From the NCBI GenBank assembly GCA_019057385.1, contig JAHQJS010000008.1:124001-188000 (forward strand): a stretch of DNA of 64,000 nt, given 5' to 3'. Under the pieces are notes generated by a model, which saw nothing but the letters and a program-made list of their open reading frames with translations, searched no databases and was not told the origin of the DNA. Every line of letters begins with the position of its first letter. The first letter of the stretch is position 1. Origin of the DNA: Candidatus Borrarchaeum weybense. GTDB lineage: Archaea; Asgardarchaeota; Sifarchaeia; Borrarchaeales; Borrarchaeaceae. This document shows, piece after piece, positions 17,536 through 26,375 of the stretch. A program made the position numbers and the translations under genes.

Positions 17536-18414
17536 ATGCCAAAAGTTTCACAAGAACGAATAAAGTACTTATGGACAATTTCGTCCATTATAGGAATCCT
17601 AATAATTGCTGTAGGAATCATTTTGCCGCTATTAGGTCTTTATATTCGGTTAATACTATTGTTTACTGCTATAATGACCCCAACAGACTTCTTCATCTTG
17701 GGTTTGCTAGTTATTATCACTCCACCAGCATCAGCATATTTCGTAGATCAAAGATGGAGGAATGGAATCGATAATAACCTTCCACAATTGCTAAGAGATA
17801 TTTCAGATGCTCAAAGAACTGGATTATCTTTGCCCAGAGCTATCTTAGAGTCTTCTAAAAGAGAATATGGTCCCTTGACTACTGAATTAAAAAAGATGGC
17901 CGCGAAGATTTCGTGGGGAGTTTCCTTTAGAGAAGCGATGCAAGCTTTATCTGAGACCGCGGACACACCCCTGGTTCGAAGGGCATCTGTTCTAATTCTA
18001 GAAGCGGAGCGATTTGGAGGCGCTGCTGAGGATGTATTCGAATCAGCACACACCCATGTCGTTGAGTTATTAACGATTCGTAAGGAACGCGCAGGGCAGA
18101 TCAGACCTTACATCTTCATCATATACGCTGCTTTCTTAGTTTTCTTGTTCGTTTGTATCGTTTTAATTACTACCTTTTTCGGTCCGATGGCTACTCAAGC
18201 AGGTGCAGGTCTATTTGCTCTAGCCATTGACATAGACTACATGAATACTCTTTTCTTACATATGTTAGTTGTAGAAGGATTTTTCGGTGGTCTTGTGGCT
18301 GGAAAAATGGGTGAAGCAGAATTACGCGCTGGATTAAAGCATAGCGTATTGTTGGTTGCTTTAGGGTGGATAATCTTCCGCGCGGTAATAATACTGGGCA
18401 TTAGCCTCGTTTAA
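17536..18414 (+). CDS. Pilus assembly membrane platform protein (T2SSF/TadC-like), second of a pair
   Basis: The product has 292 residues, with two N-terminal transmembrane segments, a T2SSF helical domain (LPQLLRDISDAQRTGLSLPRAI, then AAKISWGVSFREAM and EAERFGGAAED) and three C-terminal transmembrane segments. It likely pairs with the preceding protein to form the platform. It begins 18 bp after that gene with TAGGAGTG upstream. ArlJ of archaella carries two such domains in one chain; here they are two proteins. Confidence 0.85.
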   Translation: MPKVSQERIKYLWTISSIIGILIIAVGIILPLLGLYIRLILLFTAIMTPTDFFILGLLVIITPPASAYFVDQRWRNGIDNNLPQLLRDISDAQRTGLSLPRAILESSKREYGPLTTELKKMAAKISWGVSFREAMQALSETADTPLVRRASVLILEAERFGGAAEDVFESAHTHVVELLTIRKERAGQIRPYIFIIYAAFLVFLFVCIVLITTFFGPMATQAGAGLFALAIDIDYMNTLFLHMLVVEGFFGGLVAGKMGEAELRAGLKHSVLLVALGWIIFRAVIILGISLV

Positions 18415-18441
18415 ACATTCTTACTTGGAGGCAACATTTGA

Positions 18442-19056
18442 ATGACTAAAATCGGCGAAGAGTTGCAAAGCCTTAACGAAAAGATTGAAGAAATAAGTCA
18501 GAAAATGCAGAAAATTGGGTTCCTCATTGTTCAGTTAATTAACCGTCTTCCAGAAGAAGAAGAAAAAGTTACAAATAGTACAGAAGCAACAGATATTACT
18601 TCGCTCGAATCATTAGTTGCTCAAACTTTGACAAAAGCACTTGAAGGACAACTTCCAAGAATAATAAAAAACGAATTACGTTCTCAAATTGAAGGTAATG
18701 AAAAAATTAATGCAATTTATGATGAAATCAAGAGATCTCCTCGAATGGATTCATCAATTATTAATGAACTTAAAGAGAAAGTCTTTCCCCTCTTGACAGA
18801 AATGAAAACTGGTGATAGTGAAAATATCCAAAAAATAGAACAATACATGCTTAGCATCCGAAATGAACTCGAAAAACTAACTAGCGGGAAAATTAAAGAA
18901 GCTGAAGAAGTTATGAATCGATCTACAGCTTTGTTGGAAAAAGGATTGGCTCTCGTAGAGCTTGAATCTTTACTTAGAGAAATCAAGAGTTATCTTGAGG
19001 AACTTGTAATGGGTAACAAAGTGATCAAAGATTTAGATATCAATTCAAAGTTATAA
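18442..19056 (+). CDS. Coiled-coil protein of the pilus locus
   Basis: The product has 204 residues, almost wholly helical and charged, with long heptad-like stretches (for example LNEKIEEISQKMQKIGFLI near residue 15 and IQKIEQYMLSIRNELEKL near 130). It has no signal peptide or membrane segment, so it is probably cytoplasmic. GGAGG precedes the start. Placed between the platform genes and the subunit genes, it may link the motor to other cytoplasmic parts, but no family is recognised. Confidence 0.7.
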   Translation: MTKIGEELQSLNEKIEEISQKMQKIGFLIVQLINRLPEEEEKVTNSTEATDITSLESLVAQTLTKALEGQLPRIIKNELRSQIEGNEKINAIYDEIKRSPRMDSSIINELKEKVFPLLTEMKTGDSENIQKIEQYMLSIRNELEKLTSGKIKEAEEVMNRSTALLEKGLALVELESLLREIKSYLEELVMGNKVIKDLDINSKL

Positions 19057-19074
19057 TTCGGAGGAACGGTGTTA

Positions 19075-20349
19075 TTGAGTTTAAGTCGATTTAAATCTAT
19101 CATATGGAGATTTTTCAAAGATAAAGTAGGACAGATGCAAGCAGTTGATTTTGCTATCGCTCTATCAATTTTTCTTATTGCTTTTTCTCAGGTATTGGGA
19201 ATGGCAATAAATTCTACAACTGCTATCACTGAACAAACAACTCAAGACCATGTTTATATCGCAGGCAGCACTCTCTCAAATTATATATTAACCAATGATG
19301 GTGGATTCGATTGGGATGATACAAGTAGTAGTAATTTAGAGCATGCAAATGGATATGCATTAGGCTTAGCGAATGAAACAGATTCTCCAGCCTATACCCT
19401 TCACCCTAATGCTTTAGCACGACTAGATCCAGAATCCAAGTATTATCTTCCAATTATCGATGAAACGCAATATGGAATACAAGATCCTTATTATGACTCA
19501 GCATATCATGAGTACATTCACCCTACTGATGACTTTAACGCTCATAGCGCTTTAAATATTCCCTATGGAGAACGATTTTACTTTGGCCTTCACTCTCTCA
19601 TAAGACTCAATCTAAATTATACGTTGGATCCCCTCACAGACCAATTAACTTTAACTACATGGGTTACTGATAATGGACAAAATCTGACTAATTCGAAGGT
19701 TAGCAACATCAGACACTATCTCATAGATTCACAAGGGAGTGTTAGAATAAGTAGAAGTTCTTCGGATGCTGTGATAACAGATACCATTGATCTTACTGGA
19801 CGACCTTATGGTTATTATGCTTATGTGGGACGAGTAGAAACAACAGGTGGTAATTTTGACTTTCGTTACACCATTATTGATTTTAATGCCGACACTATCG
19901 ATTATAGCACCCTTAAAGTTAATACTACATTACTTGAAAGGAGTTCACGTGACGGAGAACTCCATTTATGGTGGGATGGCGAATCTGGCGATATTCATGC
20001 GAACTATACAGTGATTCGTCCAGATGGTAGCACTGCAGAGTCTAGTCTCCATGTTAACAACCATTCGATGTACGAGGATTTGGATTCCTTAGGTGCGAAT
20101 AATCCTGTTATGGTAGTTGTCCGAGCCTACGATGACAATCAAAATCATGCAGTGACATTTACAGCTCTCCCATTACTATTTGATAGTGATGTACGTCCTA
20201 CACATCAATCGGACCTTACCCATGAATATATCCGTTCAATTTACGGCATTTCTCCTACAGAAGGCGCAGTTTATACTGAGTATATCCATAAATATGTTTC
20301 TGTCAGAGGAATGGTTTTTGAAGCTACTGTATGCTATTGGAGACGTTAA
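19075..20349 (+). CDS. Large pilin-like surface protein
   Basis: The product has about 424 residues. After a basic N-terminus comes GQMQAVDFAIALSIFLIAF, a hydrophobic helix following a glycine, which looks like a class III signal peptide cleaved by the locus peptidase. The rest is an extracellular, beta-rich, Asp/Ser/Thr/Asn-rich domain with several N-x-S/T sites. I chose TTG at 19075, ten nt after GGAGG (19060-19064); GTG at 19069 is also in frame but too close. It is probably a minor or adhesive tip subunit. Confidence 0.7.
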   Translation: MSLSRFKSIIWRFFKDKVGQMQAVDFAIALSIFLIAFSQVLGMAINSTTAITEQTTQDHVYIAGSTLSNYILTNDGGFDWDDTSSSNLEHANGYALGLANETDSPAYTLHPNALARLDPESKYYLPIIDETQYGIQDPYYDSAYHEYIHPTDDFNAHSALNIPYGERFYFGLHSLIRLNLNYTLDPLTDQLTLTTWVTDNGQNLTNSKVSNIRHYLIDSQGSVRISRSSSDAVITDTIDLTGRPYGYYAYVGRVETTGGNFDFRYTIIDFNADTIDYSTLKVNTTLLERSSRDGELHLWWDGESGDIHANYTVIRPDGSTAESSLHVNNHSMYEDLDSLGANNPVMVVVRAYDDNQNHAVTFTALPLLFDSDVRPTHQSDLTHEYIRSIYGISPTEGAVYTEYIHKYVSVRGMVFEATVCYWRR

Positions 20350-20363
20350 TGAGAGGGTAAAGA

Positions 20364-20828
20364 ATGAGAATGAAATTTCTAATTCGCGGAAAGAAGGGTC
20401 AGATTCATACTCTTGAGGCAATAGTAGCTGTTGTAATTATGATCATTTTTGCGTTCTCAGTATTTCAGTTCTATTCTGTTCAAGCCTATGAGTCACAATC
20501 AGTAGAGGATCTCAAGGAGCGAGGAAGAAGCGCTTTAACCGCTTTGGATGCTTCAGGAAAGTTAAAGGATTGGGTTGCCTTTGACGATGGAGATGATGAT
20601 GACAATCTTAAAGCAGCATTACAAGAGATGCTACCCTCTGACACAGGATTTAACCTAGCTGTGTTTAGAGATAGTTTGGATGGCACACTTGTAGATTCTG
20701 TAAACTATGGAGAATCACCGCCTCCAGATAAACCGATTGCCACTGTAAATTATGTGGTATGTATAGGTTACACAGGTGATATTGATGATGATGTACGATA
20801 CATAAAATTTCAGCTTTGGTATATTTGA
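20364..20828 (+). CDS. Pilin-like protein
   Basis: The product has 154 residues. The N-terminus reads RGKKGQIHTLEAIVAVVIMIIF: a basic stretch, glycine, then a hydrophobic helix with an acidic residue at the fifth mature position (E), as in pseudopilins. A short polar domain follows. GAGGGT precedes the ATG by about 7 nt. It is part of the run of pilus subunits. Confidence 0.7.
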   Translation: MRMKFLIRGKKGQIHTLEAIVAVVIMIIFAFSVFQFYSVQAYESQSVEDLKERGRSALTALDASGKLKDWVAFDDGDDDDNLKAALQEMLPSDTGFNLAVFRDSLDGTLVDSVNYGESPPPDKPIATVNYVVCIGYTGDIDDDVRYIKFQLWYI

Positions 20829-20834
20829 GGAATA

Positions 20835-21236
20835 ATGATGAGAAGGTTTCGCCGATCTTCAAAAGGACAAATCCTATTATTGTCTGCTATCATAGTTTGC
20901 ATTCTTCTGTTCGCAGTTGGAGGCTTTCTTGCAGACGCTTCCACGAAGAGACCTCCAAGGGAAACAGAGGATATATACTTTGTATTTGCAAACATAAAAG
21001 CAGAAACCGAACAAGCTGGAGAACGTGCTTTACGTGATGATTCTGAATCTTATTTGAGCGATTGGACCGAGAGAGTAAATGCTTATATCGAAGAATTAGG
21101 CTACAGTGGATTTTTAAGTTATGAAGATTGGACAAGAACCGCGGAAGAATGGTCCGTAGATTTTGTCTTTATTATGCAGTCTACAGATACGATCTTACAA
21201 GATAGATTCACTGCCAGTGTTCCCCCTGGCGGTTAA
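20835..21236 (+). CDS. Small pilin-like protein
   Basis: The product has 133 residues. The start SSKGQILLLSAIIVCILLFAV again gives basic residues, KGQ and a hydrophobic helix, so it is probably processed like its neighbours. The mature part is acidic and ends in VPPGG. It begins 6 bp after the previous stop with TGAGGAAT upstream. The function beyond a minor pilin role is unknown. Confidence 0.65.
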   Translation: MMRRFRRSSKGQILLLSAIIVCILLFAVGGFLADASTKRPPRETEDIYFVFANIKAETEQAGERALRDDSESYLSDWTERVNAYIEELGYSGFLSYEDWTRTAEEWSVDFVFIMQSTDTILQDRFTASVPPGG

Positions 21237-21320
21237 ATACACATAATTAAAACATGCTTTATCCAAATGATACAAATACAATTGAATGCATCGAAGAAAT
21301 GATTCCACGAGAGGATATCA

Positions 21321-22232
21321 ATGAAAAAATTCCTGAAAAGTAAAAAAGGAGTAAGTCCCGTCATTTCGACGATATTAATCTTCAGTATATTAATGACAGG
21401 AGTCATTCTCACCTATAGTTGGGGGCTTCCTCTTGTTCTTGTCTTTCAGGATAAATCAGAAGTAAATGATGTAGAAAATCAGTTTTATGAACTTGATCGA
21501 AATATCAAAATCGTGACACATGAAGGCGATGGTGCTACAAGATCTACTCAATTTGAATTCAAAAAAGGTTTACTGAACTACACGAGTAGTAGTAATTTCA
21601 GTCTTATCGTGGTATCTGGTGATTCTCCCGATTTTGCAGATCCAGATGCTATAATCAGAGGTCTTGATGATTCTGGTATACCTGATCTTGGAAGAATGTC
21701 TTATGTTGTGCAGAGTTCAATGGACGATCTTGCGATAAATTCTAGCACTGCTTTGACTGGAGCGGTAGATGCGTATCCAATTTTAAATGTGACGGAAGGA
21801 GCACGCGATGCTGGGCTTTATCCGGCGTTTGAAGAAGCAGATCAAAATCAGGATATTAGCAGGATTGTATATACGCGACCAGAATCATCATTCTATTCTC
21901 TTTACCTGGAATACCGACCAATACTCGTAATTACTGCCCAAAAATCAGACGGGAGAATCGATTGGCTTGATGTGGAGCTACATTTAATTGAATTAGACAA
22001 TGTTGGTTCTTTTCCTGAAGTTGGATCAACAAAAATAATCGTGAAACGTATAGATATCATACGCGATTCATGGTCAAGTGTTTCGACCAATATTCAAGAT
22101 CAAGATCAGGTTTATCTATATGCACTTGTTGATGGAGTATACCAGCAACTCACACTCGATTTTGAAGTTACTGGAGACTTTGAATTTCGCCAACGTAGTG
22201 TAATCACACAAATACAAATTTATGATGCTTAA
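21321..22232 (+). CDS. Archaeal pilin-domain protein
   Basis: The product has 303 residues. The N-terminus KSKKGVSPVISTILIFSILM is a textbook archaeal type IV pilin signal (K-K-G, then VSPV and a hydrophobic helix). The large extracellular domain of about 260 residues is beta-rich. It shows the same length and plan as the next protein (SxxxL-x-Y-x-L-x-S-SM-x-x-L in the middle and SLYLEYRP/SLEYRP in the second half), so the two genes are probably paralogues. Confidence 0.8.
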   Translation: MKKFLKSKKGVSPVISTILIFSILMTGVILTYSWGLPLVLVFQDKSEVNDVENQFYELDRNIKIVTHEGDGATRSTQFEFKKGLLNYTSSSNFSLIVVSGDSPDFADPDAIIRGLDDSGIPDLGRMSYVVQSSMDDLAINSSTALTGAVDAYPILNVTEGARDAGLYPAFEEADQNQDISRIVYTRPESSFYSLYLEYRPILVITAQKSDGRIDWLDVELHLIELDNVGSFPEVGSTKIIVKRIDIIRDSWSSVSTNIQDQDQVYLYALVDGVYQQLTLDFEVTGDFEFRQRSVITQIQIYDA

Positions 22233-22242
22233 AAGGAGTGAC

Positions 22243-23016
22243 GTGACAAAATTGAGACTAACTAAACGCAAAGATGCGGTTAGCCCTGTTGTAGCAACAA
22301 TACTACTCACGGCAATTATGATCGGAGGTATTACAGTAGCATACTCTGTAGGCGCTCCTCTCGTCACAGATTTTCAAGATAGGTCAACCGTTAACAATGT
22401 AGTTAATGATCTTTATGTAGCCGATAGTAATATCAGAGCCACTATACACGATGGTGTAAGTGGACAAAGAGTCACACAGTTCTCACTTGATCGTGGTTCA
22501 CTTCATTTTGACGAAGGCACGAATGCATCTCTAGAGATAAGAGGCGGCCCAAGTCCTGAGTATTTAACGATTGGAACAGTAGGTAGTCTAAGATATAGAC
22601 TAAGGAGTTCAATGACCGAATTACCTATACAAGGAAGCCGTTCTTTTACTGGTGCTATCAGCCAGTTTGTATATACTAATGATACAGCTACGAATAGCGA
22701 AATTGCCGTAATTAATTATACAAGACCTTCATTTGGTATATACCAAATCTCTTTGGAATATAGACCAAGACTCTACATAGACGATAATACTCAGACGCTC
22801 TACATCTATACTATTCGACTAATTGATGAAGATAATAGCTTTCCCCGTGTTGGATCACCAAGAATTACTTCTACATTTGTAAATCTGACAATTGTAGAAT
22901 CAAATTACAACGTAGGCGCTAACTGGGCTGTCTACGAAGGTGAAACGCAAATTACTGCTCAAAGAGCTTATAATAGTATAACCGTAAAAGTATTGTATTA
23001 TTATGTTGAAATCTGA
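22243..23016 (+). CDS. Archaeal pilin-domain protein, paralogue of the preceding gene
   Basis: The product has about 257 residues. The N-terminus has LTKRKDAVSPVVATILL, a class III signal with the mature helix. It shares blocks with the previous protein: PLV-x-x-FQD(R/K)S, RSSMTELPI against QSSMDDLAI, and SLEYRP. I chose GTG at 22243, with AAAGGAG at 22231-22237; a start at 22222 would overlap the previous gene. TTG at 22252 is also possible. Confidence 0.78.
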   Translation: MTKLRLTKRKDAVSPVVATILLTAIMIGGITVAYSVGAPLVTDFQDRSTVNNVVNDLYVADSNIRATIHDGVSGQRVTQFSLDRGSLHFDEGTNASLEIRGGPSPEYLTIGTVGSLRYRLRSSMTELPIQGSRSFTGAISQFVYTNDTATNSEIAVINYTRPSFGIYQISLEYRPRLYIDDNTQTLYIYTIRLIDEDNSFPRVGSPRITSTFVNLTIVESNYNVGANWAVYEGETQITAQRAYNSITVKVLYYYVEI

Positions 23017-23033
23017 TATGAGGATAGATTGAA

Positions 23034-23942
23034 ATGCCACACGAATGGGTATCCACTCTTACCGTAATGGCACTTAGTGTACTTGTTCTTTCATCGGTTA
23101 CATTAACTACACAACAGTACGTATTCAATTTAGAGGATGCATTAGCAGAGGATAAATTACAAGACCTTACAGATGAGATTGCAACAAAAGTTATTTCACT
23201 CTATAACATTGGACATAAAAGTGACGCTGACCCTTCGGATTCAGATCCTATTATTGATATTGCAAATACTAGATTAACATTATTAGAGCGAACAATAGGC
23301 AATTCTTTTTACCGTGTAGTATTAAATAATTCTACTGGTACTATTGAAGCCTATTTATCAAATGATCCAAGTGTTAGGGCCAGTACATCCCTTCAAGGAA
23401 TCAATCATCAAGTAGATCTGAGTGGGGATGCATGGAGTGGCAATAATACCTTTATTTGGTATCAAAAAAGGCTTAATCAAAAGGATTTGATTTCAATAAA
23501 TAATGGAGTGTTCGAATTTTTCCAGTTATCATTAGATACTTTGCCAGAAGATATGTTTGCCTTTTGGATAGAGCCTCCAAGTTTTAGAACCACAGGAATA
23601 GTAATGAATATTACGAATATTGGCACCAATGATGTTGATGTTTATTGGGTTGAACTTAGGGCTGAAGGAGGAAATGCTTATTTTAGTATAAATTCAGACG
23701 ATCCTCCATCAGGAGCGTGGGCAATTGAAGCAGGAACTCAAGAAGAGTTTAGTTTATATTTTGGTCCTCCAGGCCAAGCACCCCCGACCTATCTTGAACC
23801 ATACGACAGAGCAGCGTTTCCAAACTTCTTAGACGAAGGTGACGAGTTAACAATTATCTTTTATTTTGATCAAGTCACATTAGCCAATCTCGCATCTTCA
23901 GATAGCCAAGAGTTTACAGTAACCGTTCCTGCTCCTCCTTAG
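23034..23942 (+). CDS. Membrane-anchored surface protein of the pilus locus
   Basis: The product has 302 residues. A hydrophobic N-terminal helix (VSTLTVMALSVLVLSSVTL) comes right after MPHEW with no basic segment, so it differs from the pilin signals before it. A beta-rich extracellular domain follows, with a segment that looks like a CARDB/Ig-like fold (TGIVMNITNIGTNDVDVYW) and a proline-rich end. It is the last gene of the pilus operon and may be an anchor or cap. Confidence 0.65.
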   Translation: MPHEWVSTLTVMALSVLVLSSVTLTTQQYVFNLEDALAEDKLQDLTDEIATKVISLYNIGHKSDADPSDSDPIIDIANTRLTLLERTIGNSFYRVVLNNSTGTIEAYLSNDPSVRASTSLQGINHQVDLSGDAWSGNNTFIWYQKRLNQKDLISINNGVFEFFQLSLDTLPEDMFAFWIEPPSFRTTGIVMNITNIGTNDVDVYWVELRAEGGNAYFSINSDDPPSGAWAIEAGTQEEFSLYFGPPGQAPPTYLEPYDRAAFPNFLDEGDELTIIFYFDQVTLANLASSDSQEFTVTVPAPP

Positions 23943-24001
23943 TAGCGGTTCTCTAGGCTATTTTTCTTTTTAAAATAACAAATAATTCCAGTTCTTCTAC
24001 A

Positions 24002-25222
24002 TCATCTTTTATTGTAGAGCATGAAAATATGTTCAACCATCGTTTTTACAGCATTGAATTTTAGTGCTTGTTTTCTAATCGCCTTTGCCATGTTCCCAAA
24101 AGAGGGCGTGGTTAAAATAGTGTTTATTGCCTTTAAAAGTGATTTTTTGGATACATGTGACTGAGAAATGACTAAACTAAGACCAAGTCTTCTAACAGAG
24201 TTTGCGTTATCTATTTTTTCAGGATGAGATGGTGTGGGAATGATTATCATTGGTTTTCCAAAGTATAGACATTCTGAAGTTGTATTATGACCACCTCTAT
24301 GAATAACTATATCGCAGATTCTGTAGATAGGAGTTCTTGTTTCAATCCAGCCATAAATCTTCACATTTTCTCGAATAATTGGCTTGAAATTTCTACGTCC
24401 AATTGTCACGAAAAACTGGAATGTTTTTGGAAATGATTGAAAAATCTCTCTAAATTTTTCAGTAATTGCCTTTTTTTCTTTGGGTGTCCCACTTAAGCCT
24501 AAAAATATAAGTGGTAGTTCATTTAGATCAAAAGAACGCCTAAAAGCGACATCCTCTCGTTTATTGCTTAGAGCATTTAGGTTTATATCGATTATAGGGC
24601 CAATGAATTCGGCGCGTTTGTAAAATGAAGAATATACATTCACCTGTGATTTAGCAATTGTAAATGGATAGGGAAAATCAGGAACATATATTTTCTTACT
24701 TATCCGCCATACTACGCTTAGACACGCAACGAGGCTATATTCCAGCAATTTCTTTAAAATTCTTCGGATTTTTGAAAGTTCTTTTACATGAGGTAGAATG
24801 ACTTTCATTTGCTGTAAAATAAGAAGACAGGGTCGACCAAGAAGCCACGATGCAATTACTGTAGATATACGAGAATCTGTAATAATGGTGTCTGGATTGA
24901 TGCGTTTAATTAATCTTATTTCTTTACAGATTTGTCTTAACAATGCTGAGATATGTATTATTGGTCGTGTTGTGGTTTTTACAAAATCAGGAGACCCGTC
25001 TGGTAACTCAAAATATTTTATTGCAGGTCCTCTTTCAACAGGAAAATTATGGGACTTAACAAAATTTACTGCTTCTCCATTAGTAGAAAAGAAACAAAAT
25101 GCGCCAAGGTCACGTAGTTTTTTAGCTATAGTAATTAAGCGACCTGCATGACCTAATCCAATGCCGCATGGTGCAAGATAGATTTTTGGTCTCATATTTG
25201 GTTTAATGCTGGGTGTTTTCAT
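24002..25222 (-). CDS. MurG-like glycosyltransferase (GT-B fold, GT28-like C-terminal domain)
   Basis: The product has 406 residues. The N-terminal Rossmann domain has APCGIGLGHAGRLITIA, the glycine-rich donor/acceptor loop. The C-terminal domain has LGLSGTPKEKKAI, then HRGGHNTTSECLYFGKPM and PTPSHPEKIDNA, which are the nucleotide-sugar-binding segments of the family. A membrane-associated hydrophobic patch lies between. The acceptor is not known. It faces the pilus operon tail to tail, so a role in glycosylating surface proteins is possible but only inferred from position. Confidence 0.82.
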   Translation of the reverse strand: MKTPSIKPNMRPKIYLAPCGIGLGHAGRLITIAKKLRDLGAFCFFSTNGEAVNFVKSHNFPVERGPAIKYFELPDGSPDFVKTTTRPIIHISALLRQICKEIRLIKRINPDTIITDSRISTVIASWLLGRPCLLILQQMKVILPHVKELSKIRRILKKLLEYSLVACLSVVWRISKKIYVPDFPYPFTIAKSQVNVYSSFYKRAEFIGPIIDINLNALSNKREDVAFRRSFDLNELPLIFLGLSGTPKEKKAITEKFREIFQSFPKTFQFFVTIGRRNFKPIIRENVKIYGWIETRTPIYRICDIVIHRGGHNTTSECLYFGKPMIIIPTPSHPEKIDNANSVRRLGLSLVISQSHVSKKSLLKAINTILTTPSFGNMAKAIRKQALKFNAVKTMVEHIFMLYNKR

Positions 25223-25230
25223 GATTATCT

Positions 25231-25836
25231 CTATTTTAAAGTTCTCTTAACAACTTGACCTTTCGGCTTGGTTTCTTCAAAAACCTCTGCCTGAAATCTA
25301 GAAATCTCCACTTTTTCATCACAGATCCATTCATCTGGAGTTAATCCTGCCTTCACACAACATTGCGACAAAAATTGTTCCTCATTCCATTCCCAGTCTA
25401 CCGCAACTTGTGGTAGCAAAAGTCCTGAGAAAAAATCTTTTCTGACTATTAATCCATCTTTGCCGACTTCAATTTCGTTTGGATAGTCTTTTGGATCTTT
25501 TACTTCGATTTTTTCTGGAGGAGTTAGAACTGTGATTTCAATTAGAAGGTGATTCAGTTCTTTACGAGTTACTGGGGGAAATCGGGGGTCTCTAGTAGCA
25601 GCATTTATCGCTGAGCCTATTGTAGCCTTTATCAATGGAAAAACTGGCTCTGGATATCCTATACATCCCCTAAGATTGCCTTCTAAAGTATGAAGTGATG
25701 TAAAAACACCACATTTCCGGGTTAACTTCTCAGGTGCATCTATAGGAGGCTTAATTTCTTTACCAGTTTCAAGATATGATTCCATAGATTTCCTAGCCAA
25801 TTTTATGAGATATTCTCCATCTTGGAGCTCAAACAT
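25231..25836 (-). CDS. AMMECR1-domain protein
   Basis: The product has 201 residues, matching the archaeal AMMECR1 family in length and in the motif LEGNLRGCIGYPEP near residue 55, plus FPPVTRKELNHL and CVKAGLTPDEW. The family is conserved in archaea and eukaryotes; its biochemical activity is unsettled. It lies 8 bp from the glycosyltransferase on the same strand and is probably co-transcribed with it. Confidence 0.92.
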   Translation of the reverse strand: MFELQDGEYLIKLARKSMESYLETGKEIKPPIDAPEKLTRKCGVFTSLHTLEGNLRGCIGYPEPVFPLIKATIGSAINAATRDPRFPPVTRKELNHLLIEITVLTPPEKIEVKDPKDYPNEIEVGKDGLIVRKDFFSGLLLPQVAVDWEWNEEQFLSQCCVKAGLTPDEWICDEKVEISRFQAEVFEETKPKGQVVKRTLK

Positions 25837-25883
25837 TTCTAACTCACCTTCACCTTGCCTACATCTTTATGAAACCTTTTAGT

Positions 25884-26375
25884 TTAAATAGATGAGCCGA
25901 TCTCTTCAATTATCTTCCTCATCGATTCGTAATGCTTTCCAATCCAATAAATCTTCCTGCACTGAATACATTGCCAAAATTGATCATATCTTGTGAACGT
26001 TGAAGACGGGATTTTTGATCGAATACTTTCTTTTTCAACGGAGGTTATTTTACCATTACAGAGTGGACATCGTGAACTGGATGGATCTATATCAAATTGT
26101 ATATTAAAAGTCTTTGAAAGGAATGCTAATACTTCACTATTCGAACTTGCAGGAATCAATACCGAGTTTAATTCTTCTCTTATTGCCTGCTGATGTAATT
26201 TCTTATCTCTTGTAAGTAAGAATCTGTTTTCGCTGCGAGTTCTCTCTAGCAATTCTTCGTCAGACACAATTTTAAAATAGAGTGTATCGAGTCCAACAAG
26301 TCTTAACCACCGTGCTAAACGTCCGAGCATTGAATCTACAACGAATTTAGGGGACGATTTTTCCAACTTTTGCAC
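25884..26375 (-). CDS. Mut7-C RNase domain protein
   Basis: The product has 163 residues. The first 90 residues form a PIN-like nuclease domain (FVVDSMLGRLARWLRLVGLDT, then FLLTRDKKL) with conserved aspartates. A C-terminal zinc ribbon follows with CPLC and CIQC. This domain pair is common in archaea and is thought to act on RNA. The gene overlaps the end of the dihydroorotase gene by 29 bp, which shows tight co-transcription. Confidence 0.9.
   Translation of the reverse strand: MQKLEKSSPKFVVDSMLGRLARWLRLVGLDTLYFKIVSDEELLERTRSENRFLLTRDKKLHQQAIREELNSVLIPASSNSEVLAFLSKTFNIQFDIDPSSSRCPLCNGKITSVEKESIRSKIPSSTFTRYDQFWQCIQCRKIYWIGKHYESMRKIIEEIGSSI

Noticed and set aside
16992..17621. 209-residue minus-strand frame in the pilus locus
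   Set aside because: It is antisense to two clear platform-protein genes and has serine/proline-rich shadow-frame composition.
24798..25151. 117-residue plus-strand frame inside the glycosyltransferase gene
   Set aside because: It lies wholly antisense to a well-matched gene and has no ribosome-binding site or recognisable content.
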